DNA of 64,000 bases from Streptomyces avicenniae (lineage in GTDB: Bacteria; Actinomycetota; Actinomycetes; Streptomycetales; Streptomycetaceae): the NCBI RefSeq assembly GCF_000719135.1, contig NZ_JOEK01000016.1, forward strand, positions 77,241 to 141,240. Direction: 5' to 3'. A model generated the notes under the pieces. It saw only the letters and a list, made by a program, of their open reading frames with translations, was not told where the DNA came from and searched no databases. Each line of letters begins with the position of its first letter. The stretch's first letter is position 1. A program made the translations under genes and the position numbers. Shown here in pieces: positions 1 to 7,380 of the stretch.

Positions 1-666
1 CACCACGCGCAGCGCGCCGATCCGGTTGGTCGTGACGGAGTCGGCGCCGAGCGCGACCAGCCGCCGCATGGCGCGCGGACCGTCCACCGTCCAGGCCGCC
101 ACCAGCAGTCCGCGCGCGTGGTCCTCGGCGACGACGCGGGGCGTGATCAGCCCGAAGGGGTAGTTGAGCCAGCGCGGACGCAGCGCGGCGAGCAGCGTTC
201 CGCGTGGCCGCGCCGTGCGGTGCCACGTCAGGGAGATCTCGGCGTCCGCGTCGGCCTCGCGGACCGCGCGCAGCGCCGACGGGTCCCCGCTGTAGTAGAC
301 GCGCCCCGACGCGTCCGCCCGGCGGACCGCCGCGAGGGCCGCCGCCGCCGTGGCGGCCGACCGCTCCGGCAGGTCGATCAGCGTTCGGACGGACGCGGTC
401 ACGGCCAGCGCGTCGTCCAGCGTCGGCACGCCGCCGCCCGTCAGCTCACGGATCTCCCGCGCCGTCAGCTCCGCCACCGCCCGCCGGTGGCCCCACAGCC
501 GTTCGAGCGTCGCGTCGTGCACGACGACGGGCACGCCGTCGGCGCTGCGGCGCACGTCCAGCTCCACGGCGTCCGCGCCCGCCGCGACGGCCGACCTGAA
601 GGACGCCAGCGTGTTCTCGCGCGCCCGGTACGGGTCGCCGCGATGCGCGACGGCCAGCACGCTCAT
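1..666 (-). CDS. Glycerophosphodiester phosphodiesterase, 3' end cut by window edge
   Basis: GDPD-family TIM-barrel enzyme that splits glycerophosphodiesters into glycerol-3-phosphate and an alcohol. The first 222 codons are visible and run off the window at base 1. Family motifs are intact: AHRGDPYRARENT near the N-terminus (catalytic His8), ELDVRRSADG (metal ligands Glu35 and Asp37) and VVVHD (second catalytic His50). The last visible residues (TTNRIGAL) resemble the usual end of the barrel, so little is missing. No signal peptide is visible, so it is probably cytoplasmic. Its ATG overlaps the stop of the upstream deaminase gene (ATGA), which indicates translational coupling. The family call is firm; the substrate is unknown. 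Confidence 0.9.
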   Translation of the reverse strand, partial: MSVLAVAHRGDPYRARENTLASFRSAVAAGADAVELDVRRSADGVPVVVHDATLERLWGHRRAVAELTAREIRELTGGGVPTLDDALAVTASVRTLIDLPERSAATAAAALAAVRRADASGRVYYSGDPSALRAVREADADAEISLTWHRTARPRGTLLAALRPRWLNYPFGLITPRVVAEDHARGLLVAAWTVDGPRAMRRLVALGADSVTTNRIGALRVV

Positions 667-1685
667 CCGGGCCACGCCGCCAGGTACGCGTCGATCTCGC
701 CCGTCAGCCTTGCCTTGCCCGCCGTGTCGAGGAACGACGCGCGCACGCCCTCCCGCGCCAGGGCGGCGACCCCGGCGGCGTCCAGGCCCAGCAGCCGCGC
801 CGCGATGCCGTACTCGGTGTTGAGGTCGGTCGAGAACATCGGCGGGTCGTCGGAGTTGATCGTCACCCGCACCCCGGCGTCCACCATCGCCCGCAGCGGG
901 TGCTCCTCCAGGGACGGCACGGCGCGCGTCGCCACGTTCGACGTCGGGCAGACCTCCAGCGGGATGCCACGCTCCGCCAGGTGTGCCAGCAGCTCCGGGT
1001 CCTGCGCGGCGCTCGTCCCGTGCCCGATGCGCTCGGCGCGCAGCTCGGTCAGGGCGTCCCACACGGTGCCGGGGCCCGTCGTCTCGCCCGCGTGCGGCAC
1101 GCTGCGCAGGCCCGCCGCGATCGCCCGGTCGAAGTACGGCTTGAACTGCGGGCGCGGCCAGCCGATCTCGGGCCCGCCCAGGCCGAACCCGACCAGCCCG
1201 TCGGGGCCCAGCTCGCACGCCAGCCGCGCCGTCTCCTCGGCGGCGGGCAGGCCCAGCTCGCCCGGGATGTCGAAGATCCAGCGCAGCACGACGCCGAAGT
1301 CCCGCTCGGCGGACAGGCGGGCGTCCTCCATCGCCTCCATGAAGGCCACGTCCGGGATGCCGCGCTTCACCGACGAGTAGGGCGTCACCGTCAGCTCCGC
1401 GTAGCGGATGTGCTGCCGCGCCATGTCGCGCGCCACCTCGTAGGTGAGCAGCCGGATGTCCTCCGCGTCCCTGATCAGCTCCACCACCGAGATGTACACG
1501 TCGATGAAGTGGGCGAAGTCCCGGAAGGTGAAGTACCGTTCCAGCTCGGCAGGGTCCTTCGGGACCGGCGAGTCGGGGTGCCGCGCCGCCAGCTCGGCGA
1601 CGATCCGCGGCGAGGCCGAGCCCACGTGGTGCACATGCAGCTCGGCCTTGGGCAGCCCGGCGATGAAAGCGGTCAGATCGGACAA
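663..1685 (-). CDS. Adenosine deaminase-family enzyme, probably aminodeoxyfutalosine deaminase
   Basis: Cog1816 deaminase of about 340 residues. It has the metal-binding H-x-H (AELHVHHVGSA, His17/His19), the third metal His in SVPHAGET, the general base region ERIGHGT and the metal Asp in TINSDDPPMF. From memory, close Streptomyces relatives carrying HVHHVGSASP (S. avermitilis Sav2595) deaminate 6-aminodeoxyfutalosine in the futalosine route to menaquinone, although they were first named adenosine deaminases. I therefore prefer that role; plain adenosine deaminase is the alternative. The start chosen is a TTG with GGGGAGG five bases before it. An in-frame ATG at 1718 would add 11 residues but has no ribosome-binding site. 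Downstream is the coupled phosphodiesterase gene. Confidence 0.85.
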   Translation of the reverse strand: MSDLTAFIAGLPKAELHVHHVGSASPRIVAELAARHPDSPVPKDPAELERYFTFRDFAHFIDVYISVVELIRDAEDIRLLTYEVARDMARQHIRYAELTVTPYSSVKRGIPDVAFMEAMEDARLSAERDFGVVLRWIFDIPGELGLPAAEETARLACELGPDGLVGFGLGGPEIGWPRPQFKPYFDRAIAAGLRSVPHAGETTGPGTVWDALTELRAERIGHGTSAAQDPELLAHLAERGIPLEVCPTSNVATRAVPSLEEHPLRAMVDAGVRVTINSDDPPMFSTDLNTEYGIAARLLGLDAAGVAALAREGVRASFLDTAGKARLTGEIDAYLAAWPG

Positions 1686-1786
1686 CGGGCCCTCCCCGGA
1701 TAGACGGTGCCCGCTCATCGTAGGCGGCGGGTGATCGGCCGCGGGACCTCGGCCTTAGGGTGTGGCCGGACAGCTGAGGAGGCCGT

Positions 1787-2704
1787 GTGACCACGGAGCA
1801 GCCCAACCCGTTCCGGACGCCGGAGCCGAGCGCGCCCCCGCCCCAGGCGCCGCCGCCCGCTCCGTGGCCCCCACCGGCGGCCCCCGCGCCGTACGCGCAG
1901 GGACACGGCATCCCGCACCAACCCACCTCCAGCCCCTACGCCGCTCCCCACCCCGCGCTCCCTTACGGGCCCCCGCCGTGGCGTCAGGAGCCGCGCAACG
2001 GGGTCGCGGTCGCGGCGGCGGTCTTCGGCATCGTCTCCGTGTCGCTGTGCTGGACGTACTACCTGAGCCCCCTGACACTCGCCGCCGGTATCGTCGCGGT
2101 GATCCTCGGCCGCACCGGTCTGGCCCGGGTGCGGCGCGGCCAGGCCGACAACCGTGAGACGGCCCTGGCCGGGCTGTGGACCGGGGTCGGCGGGACGGCG
2201 GTCTCCGCGGTGCTGACCTTCCTGCTCGTCATCTGGACCGCCCCGACCGCCGAGGTGGACTCCGACGCGGGCGCCGAGTGGCTCGCGGGACCCGCGCAGC
2301 TGGTCACCTGGTCGGACGGGCTCGGCGTCACCTTCGACCGGCCGCGGACCGAGGGCGGCGAGGGCGTGCTCGTCGTCGTCGCCAACGTCCGCAACGACGG
2401 GCACCGCACCGTCGATGTCTCCGGGGGCGACTTCCACGCCCTCGCCGACGACGCGCGGGTGGCGCGCGGCGACATCCTGCGCAGCGCGCCGCGCGACACC
2501 GTACGGCCGGGGCAGACCCTGCGCGTGCGCTACGAGGTGACCGTCCCGCCCGACGCCGAGGTCCTCGGCGTGGACTTCTCGCCCGGCGGTGACCACGAGC
2601 TGGGCTTCTGGGAGTTCGACGTCGAGACGGACGCGCCCGCGGACGACGGCGACGACGGCGGGCTCAGCGGCAACCCGGGGGACGGCGACAGCCTCGACGT
2701 CTGA
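1787..2704 (+). CDS. Membrane protein with DUF4190-type N-terminus and extracellular DUF4352-like domain
   Basis: 305 residues with a GTG start behind GAGGAGG. The first ~65 residues are proline-rich and disordered. They are followed by two hydrophobic segments (about residues 68-105 and 125-152) of the DUF4190 type. The C-terminal half (about 160-290) is a beta-rich domain with VVVANVRNDG and LRVRYEVTVPP, resembling DUF4352 immunoglobulin-like domains that lie outside the membrane. The tail is very acidic (DDGDDGG). It is divergent from the deaminase gene. No enzymatic motif is visible. The function is unknown; a cell-surface sensor or lipoprotein-like role is only a guess. Confidence 0.75.
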   Translation: MTTEQPNPFRTPEPSAPPPQAPPPAPWPPPAAPAPYAQGHGIPHQPTSSPYAAPHPALPYGPPPWRQEPRNGVAVAAAVFGIVSVSLCWTYYLSPLTLAAGIVAVILGRTGLARVRRGQADNRETALAGLWTGVGGTAVSAVLTFLLVIWTAPTAEVDSDAGAEWLAGPAQLVTWSDGLGVTFDRPRTEGGEGVLVVVANVRNDGHRTVDVSGGDFHALADDARVARGDILRSAPRDTVRPGQTLRVRYEVTVPPDAEVLGVDFSPGGDHELGFWEFDVETDAPADDGDDGGLSGNPGDGDSLDV

Positions 2705-2857
2705 GCGCCCCCGCGGGGGATGTGACGCGCGCCACGCCGCCCGACCCTCAAAGCCGCGTAACGATCCGCCCGCCGCGCCCTCCCCCTCCCTGACACGGCA
2801 GTGCCCGGCCCGGGACTGCCGGGCACGGGGCGTCATGGCGCGAAGGGGAGGGCCGGG

Positions 2858-3382
2858 ATGAGAACCGGTGGCGGCACGAACAGGAACGCGGCGGACTGGC
2901 TGGCGTCGGCGGCGCCGGAACCGGCCGTGTGCCGCTGGGAGTGGGAACGGCATCCGCTGGGGGTGGCCCTGCTGCCCGCGGGCCGCCTGTGGGACGTGCT
3001 GCTGGTGCCCGAGCCGCTCGCCCGGCCCACGCTGGACGTGCTGACGGTCCTCCTCGACCGTCCGGGGCCCGTCCTCGCGGACCGGGGCGACCGGCGCATC
3101 GGCTTCTTCGTCCCGGCGGGCACGGCGGGCGGCTGGCTTGGCACGGGCGTGCGCGCCGCGGGGAGCGGCAGCTGGATCGCGGTGCCCCACCCCGGCCGTC
3201 CCGCGTACGGGGTGCGCTGGCTGGTGCCGCCCGACGGGTCGGGCGTGCTCACCGATCCGGGGCTCCTGGAACTGGCGATGCACGAGGCCGCCGCCGTCGT
3301 CGGCCGCGCCCCGCGCGGGGTGGCGGCGGACGGACGGTCCGCACGCCCCGGGGGGTGTGGGGCGGGCGGGCCCGTTCCGTAA
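2858..3382 (+). CDS. Conserved streptomycete protein resembling the prim/pol N-terminal domain
   Basis: 174 residues starting at the ATG preceded by AAGGGGAGGG; an upstream in-frame ATG at 2801 lacks a site. The sequence contains AADWLASAAPEP, a conserved WERHPLGVALLPAGRLWDV block, RRIGFFVPAG and VRWLVPPDGSG. This pattern recalls the N-terminal half of bifunctional DNA primase/polymerase proteins, but I see no catalytic metal triad that I would trust. The final ~20 residues are a Gly/Ala/Arg tail that may not be conserved. The gene is conserved in Streptomyces as far as I remember. The product is soluble and its function is unknown. Confidence 0.65.
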   Translation: MRTGGGTNRNAADWLASAAPEPAVCRWEWERHPLGVALLPAGRLWDVLLVPEPLARPTLDVLTVLLDRPGPVLADRGDRRIGFFVPAGTAGGWLGTGVRAAGSGSWIAVPHPGRPAYGVRWLVPPDGSGVLTDPGLLELAMHEAAAVVGRAPRGVAADGRSARPGGCGAGGPVP

Positions 3383-3422
3383 GGAGAACGACGGGACCGA
3401 CTGCCTCCCGCCGCTCCCCGAC

Positions 3423-3465
3423 CGTACGGCAGCACCCGACCCCGCGGGCCCGGTGCCGCCGTACG
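3423..3465. terminator. Hairpin between convergent genes
   Basis: Bases 3423-3436 pair with 3452-3465 over 14 positions with one mismatch, closing a 15-base loop. The hairpin lies between the plus-strand hypothetical gene and the minus-strand gabT, so it could end both transcripts. There is no T-run, as is usual in Streptomyces. Confidence 0.5.
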
Positions 3466-3552
3466 CACATCACATCCGCGCGCCTTCTCCATCATCGCGA
3501 CGAACGGCGCAGAAGCCGCACCCGGCGGTGGGGCGGGGGAGTGCCGGGCCGG

Positions 3553-4920
3553 TCACAGGGTGGTGAGGGCGTGGTCCAGGATGTCCAGGCCCTCGTGCAG
3601 CAGGTCGTCGCCGATGACGAGCGGCGGCAGGAAGCGGACGACGTTCCCGTACGTGCCGGTCGTGAGCACGAGGAGGCCCTCCGCGTGGCAGGCCGCGGCG
3701 ACCTTCGCCGTGGCGGCCGGGTCGGGCTCCTTCGTGCCCGGCCTCACCAGCTCGACGGCGACCATCGCGCCGCGCCCGCGCACGTCGCCGATCACCGGGT
3801 GCTTCGCGGCCAGTTCCGCCAGCCGGGGCAGCAGGATCTCGCCGATGTGGCGCGCGCGGGCCGGGAGGTCCAGCTCACGCATCGTCTCGATGGCGCCGAG
3901 GGCGGCGGCGCACGCGACGGGGTTGCCGCCGTACGTGCCGCCGAGTCCGCCGGAGTGCGCGGCGTCCATGATCTCGGCGCGGCCGGTGACGGCGGCCAGC
4001 GGGAGCCCGCCCGCGATGCCCTTGGCCGTCGTGACCAGGTCGGGCACGAGGCCCTCGTCCTCCGACGCGAACCACTGGCCCGTGCGGCAGAAGCCGGACT
4101 GGATCTCGTCCGCGACGAACACGATCCCGTGCTCCCGCGCGAACTCCGCGATCCGCGGGAGGAAGCCGCGCGCCGGCACGATGAAGCCGCCCTCGCCGAG
4201 GATCGGCTCGACGACGATCGCCGCCGTGTTCTCCGCGCCGACCTGCCTGGTGATCTGCTCGACCACCTGCGCCGCGGCCTCCTCGGCGCAGTTCTCGGCG
4301 CCGCCGGGCCAGCGGTACGGGTAGGCCATCGGGACGCGGTAGACCTCGGGCGCGAACGGGCCGAAGCCGTGCTTGTACGGCATGTTCTTCGCCGTCAGCG
4401 CCATCGTGAGGTTGGTGCGGCCGTGGTACCCGTGGTCGAAGACGACGACCGCCTGCCGCCTGGTGTGGTAGCGGGCGATCTTGACGGCGTTCTCGACCGC
4501 CTCGGCGCCCGAGTTCACCAGGATCGACTTCTTCCGGTGGTCCCCCGGCGTGAGGCGCGCCAACTCCTCGCAGACCTCGACGTAGCTCTCGTACGGCGTG
4601 ACCATCGCGCAGGTGTGCGTGAACTGCTCCAGCTGCGCGGTGGCGCGGCGCACCACGGCCTCGGCGCTGTTGCCGACCGACGTGACGGCGATGCCGGAGC
4701 CGAAGTCGATCAGGCTGTTGCCGTCCACGTCCTCCACGACGCCGCCGCCCGCGCGCCGGGCGAACACCGGCATGACCGAGCCCACCCCCGCCGCGACGGC
4801 GGCCGTCTTCCGCGCCATCAGCTCCCGCGACCGTGGGCCGGGGATCTCGGTGACGAGGCGGCGCCGCTGGGGGAGGGAAGGGCCGCCGGTCGTCTCGGTC
4901 GTGTCGCTCGTGGCGCTCAT
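3553..4920 (-). CDS. gabT: 4-aminobutyrate aminotransferase
   Basis: Class III PLP-dependent aminotransferase of 455 residues that moves the amino group of GABA to 2-oxoglutarate, giving succinate semialdehyde. Visible signatures are LVNSGAEAVENAVKIAR (PLP phosphate binding), FDHGYHGRTNLTMALT, the ADEIQSGFCRTG segment with the Asp that contacts the pyridine nitrogen, and TTAKGIAGGLPLAAV containing the Schiff-base lysine. The start is the ATG at 4920 with GAGGAG seven bases upstream; a longer in-frame start at 4983 lacks one. The aldehyde dehydrogenase at 12963 could take the semialdehyde onward, and PdxH next door supplies PLP. Both links are contextual. Confidence 0.93.
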   Translation of the reverse strand: MSATSDTTETTGGPSLPQRRRLVTEIPGPRSRELMARKTAAVAAGVGSVMPVFARRAGGGVVEDVDGNSLIDFGSGIAVTSVGNSAEAVVRRATAQLEQFTHTCAMVTPYESYVEVCEELARLTPGDHRKKSILVNSGAEAVENAVKIARYHTRRQAVVVFDHGYHGRTNLTMALTAKNMPYKHGFGPFAPEVYRVPMAYPYRWPGGAENCAEEAAAQVVEQITRQVGAENTAAIVVEPILGEGGFIVPARGFLPRIAEFAREHGIVFVADEIQSGFCRTGQWFASEDEGLVPDLVTTAKGIAGGLPLAAVTGRAEIMDAAHSGGLGGTYGGNPVACAAALGAIETMRELDLPARARHIGEILLPRLAELAAKHPVIGDVRGRGAMVAVELVRPGTKEPDPAATAKVAAACHAEGLLVLTTGTYGNVVRFLPPLVIGDDLLHEGLDILDHALTTL

Positions 4921-5108
4921 GAGGACTCCTCGTCGCGATGGGCTGTGGGGGGACTGTCCCTCGCAGGCTAGGCCCGCGCGCACGCCGGGGGCACGCGCCG
5001 TGACGGAGCGGTCGGTGGGATGTCTTGGCCATTTCGGCGGGTGGGGGCGGCGCGGCGAGGGCGTGCCTCTCTTATGGTGATGTTCCTGTCATCCGTTAGG
5101 GGGAGTGC

Positions 5109-5777
5109 ATGACCGATCTGCGCCCGCTGCTGCGCGAGCTGCCGGTCTTCGCCGGTGCGACACCGGACTTCGACGTGGCGGCGGTGCCCGCCGAGCCGGT
5201 CGGGCTGTTCCGCGCATGGCTGCTGGAGGCGATCCGCGCGGGCGTCCCCGAGCCGCACGCCATGACGCTCGCCACGACGGACGCCGACGGGCTGCCGTCG
5301 GCGCGCGTGCTGATCCTCAAGGACGTGCTCGGCCCGGACGACGGCGGGCCCGGCTGGCAGTTCGCCGTCCACGCCGCGAGCCCCAAGGGCCGCGACCTGG
5401 CCGCACGGCCGTACGCCGCGCTCACGTTCCACTGGCCCGCGCTCGCCCGCCAGATCAGGCTGCGCGGCCCCGTCGTCCCCGCCGACGCGGAGGCGAGCGC
5501 CGAGGACTTCCGCGCCCGCGGCCTGCCCGCCCGCGCAGAGGCGCTCCTCGGACGGCAGAGCACGCCGCTCACCGACCAGGCAGGGCGCGACCGCGACCTG
5601 GCCGCCGCCCGCGAGCGGCTGGACCGCGACCCGGCCGCCGTCGCGGAGGCGTGGACGCTGTGCACCCTGCGTCCGGAGCGCGTCGAGTTCTGGCAGGGCA
5701 GGAAGGACCGCGACCACGTCCGGCTCGCGTACGACCGCGACGGCACGGCGTGGCGCACGGAGCGGCTGTGGCCGTGA
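5109..5777 (+). CDS. pdxH: Pyridoxamine/pyridoxine 5'-phosphate oxidase family protein
   Basis: 222 residues, FMN-binding split-barrel fold. PdxH oxidises pyridoxine or pyridoxamine phosphate to PLP. Visible features are MTLATTDADGLPSARVLILKD (FMN-binding strand), PYAALTFHWPALARQIRLRG (core PNPOx block), and a C-terminal dimerisation segment with VEFWQGRKDRDHVRLAY. The C-terminal motif deviates from the classical R-x-H substrate-binding pattern, so the true substrate could be a related pyridoxal species. The start is the ATG after TTAGGGGGAG. A TATGGT box at 5073-5078 is a plausible -10. It is divergent from gabT, a PLP enzyme. Confidence 0.8.
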   Translation: MTDLRPLLRELPVFAGATPDFDVAAVPAEPVGLFRAWLLEAIRAGVPEPHAMTLATTDADGLPSARVLILKDVLGPDDGGPGWQFAVHAASPKGRDLAARPYAALTFHWPALARQIRLRGPVVPADAEASAEDFRARGLPARAEALLGRQSTPLTDQAGRDRDLAAARERLDRDPAAVAEAWTLCTLRPERVEFWQGRKDRDHVRLAYDRDGTAWRTERLWP

Positions 5778-5782
5778 CACCA

Positions 5783-5804
5783 CCGGGACCGGCCCCCGTC
5801 CCGG
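5783..5804. terminator. Short hairpin between convergent pdxH and the ABC ATPase gene
   Basis: A 7-bp perfect stem (5783-5789 with 5798-5804) with an 8-base loop sits just after the pdxH stop and before the end of the opposing gene. It is GC-only and short, so termination is plausible but not certain. Confidence 0.4.
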
Positions 5805-5842
5805 CGGCCGGACGAGGGCCGCGGGACCACACGGCGCCCGCG

Positions 5843-7186
5843 TCAGCGGTGCAGGGACGGCTCGCGCGTCGGCGCGGGGGAGATGCGGCGGCCGTCCGCG
5901 TCGAACACGTACAGCTGGTCCAGGTCGAGCAGCAGCGGCACCCGCTCGCCCAGCCGCAGCCGCACGTCCGCCCCCACGCGCAGGATCAGGCTGTCCGGTA
6001 CGCGGCCCGCCGGGAGCGGTGACGGCTCCTCGGGCCGCTCCAGCGTCGCCACCGACGCCGCGCCCGCCGCCTCCCGCTGCTCCTGGCCACGGTGCAGCAG
6101 CCTGCCCAGCGGCCCGGGACCGCCCGTACCGCGCCGCCTGCGCCCCGGCGCCCGAGGCCGTGGCGATTCCAGACCGTCCACGAGGGCCGGGCGCGCGCCC
6201 GTGCTCACGTGCACCAGCGACTCGTGCCCCTGGTACTCGACGTGCTGCACCGTCCCGTACAGCGGCGCCTCCGTCCGCCGCGTCTCCTCCCGGCGCCCGA
6301 TCCGCACCGCCTCCGACCGCACGCCGACCGTGATCTCGCGGCCCATCTGGATGCGCAGCAACTGGTGGTCGAGGCTGAGGGGTTCCGGCAGTTCGAGGCG
6401 CTGCGTGCCGAAGTCGATGGACATCCGCCCGTCCAGCGGCGCCTGCACCGTCGCCCGCAGCAGGTTGATGCGGGGCGTGCCGACGAAGGCGGCCGTGAAC
6501 ACGTTCTCCGGCAGCCGGTAGACCTCGCGCGCGGTGCCGATCTGCTGGACCACCCCGTCGCGCATCACCACGACGCGGTCGCCGAGCGACATGGCCTCGG
6601 CCTGGTCGTGCGTGACGTAGAGCGTCGTCACGCCGAGATGCCGCGTCAGCGTCGCGATCTCCGCGCGCAGCCGGTTGCGCAGCTTCGCGTCGAGGCTGGA
6701 CAGCGGCTCGTCCAGCAGGAACGCGGACGGCCGCCGCACGATCGCCCGCCCCATCGCCACGCGCTGCCGCTCGCCGCCGGAGAGCTGCGCCGGGTAGCGG
6801 TCCAGCAGGTCGCCGATGCCCAGCAGCCGCGCCGCGTCCTGGACGCGCTCGGACGGATCGGTGCCAGGGGACTCGATGGTCAGGGGGAACCCGATGTTCT
6901 GGCGGCCCGTCATGTTGGGGTAGAGGGCGTAGTCCTGGAAGACCATGGCGAGGCGCCGCTCCCCCGGCGCGACGTCGTTGACCCGCTCACCGTCGAACAG
7001 CAGCTCGCCCGAGCTGATGTCCTCAAGCCCCGCGATCATCCGCAGCAGCGTCGATTTCCCGCACCCCGAGGGGCCGAGCAGGACGATGAACTCACCAGGG
7101 GCGATGTCGAGGTTCACACCGCGTACGGCCGTCACACCCCGGGGATAGGTCTTGCTCACGTCTCGGAGACTTATCGCGCGTGTCAT
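5843..7186 (-). CDS. Orphan ABC transporter ATPase, MsiK/UgpC type
   Basis: 447 residues of the sugar-importer ATPase class. Motifs in order: Walker A GPSGCGKST, Q-loop VFQDYALYPNMT, signature LSGGERQRVAMGRA, Walker B AFLLDEPLSSLD and switch YVTHDQAEAM. A C-terminal TOBE-type regulatory domain (from about residue 240) includes VGVRSEAVRIGRR. No permease or binding-protein genes are adjacent. That is typical of MsiK-like ATPases serving several sugar importers, so this is the inferred role. An Arg/Pro-rich low-complexity insert interrupts the C-terminal domain at about residues 340-365, where relatives are more compact. The ATG start coincides with MTRAISLRDVSKTYP. Confidence 0.87.
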   Translation of the reverse strand: MTRAISLRDVSKTYPRGVTAVRGVNLDIAPGEFIVLLGPSGCGKSTLLRMIAGLEDISSGELLFDGERVNDVAPGERRLAMVFQDYALYPNMTGRQNIGFPLTIESPGTDPSERVQDAARLLGIGDLLDRYPAQLSGGERQRVAMGRAIVRRPSAFLLDEPLSSLDAKLRNRLRAEIATLTRHLGVTTLYVTHDQAEAMSLGDRVVVMRDGVVQQIGTAREVYRLPENVFTAAFVGTPRINLLRATVQAPLDGRMSIDFGTQRLELPEPLSLDHQLLRIQMGREITVGVRSEAVRIGRREETRRTEAPLYGTVQHVEYQGHESLVHVSTGARPALVDGLESPRPRAPGRRRRGTGGPGPLGRLLHRGQEQREAAGAASVATLERPEEPSPLPAGRVPDSLILRVGADVRLRLGERVPLLLDLDQLYVFDADGRRISPAPTREPSLHR

Positions 7187-7241
7187 GTTTTTCCGCCCAG
7201 ATCCTCATTGAGCCAGCGGTGGGGGGTGATCCAGGAACGTA

Positions 7242-7273
7242 GCGCACCGGATACCCCAGGGGAACCGGTGCGC
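7242..7273. promoter_or_regulatory. Interrupted palindrome in a divergent promoter region
   Basis: Arms of 9 bp (7242-7250 and 7265-7273) flank an inner CCCC-A-GGGG core, making a near-symmetric 32-base element. It lies between the divergent ABC ATPase and VirD4-like genes, upstream of a possible -10 (TAGATT, 7324-7329) for the latter. It looks like an operator, but no protein can be named. Confidence 0.35.
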
Positions 7274-7380
7274 GGCGCTTTCCGTCGTCCCGCCAGCAGG
7301 GGGTTCCCGCGCCCCGGGGGCACTAGATTGAGGGACGACGCAACGTCACCCGATCGCCTGCTCAGGGGGCTTGGCAGCGA

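Noticed and set aside
3383..3552. Possible small gene in the gap before gabT
   Set aside because: No frame has a ribosome site or plausible protein. A hairpin between convergent genes accounts for the region.
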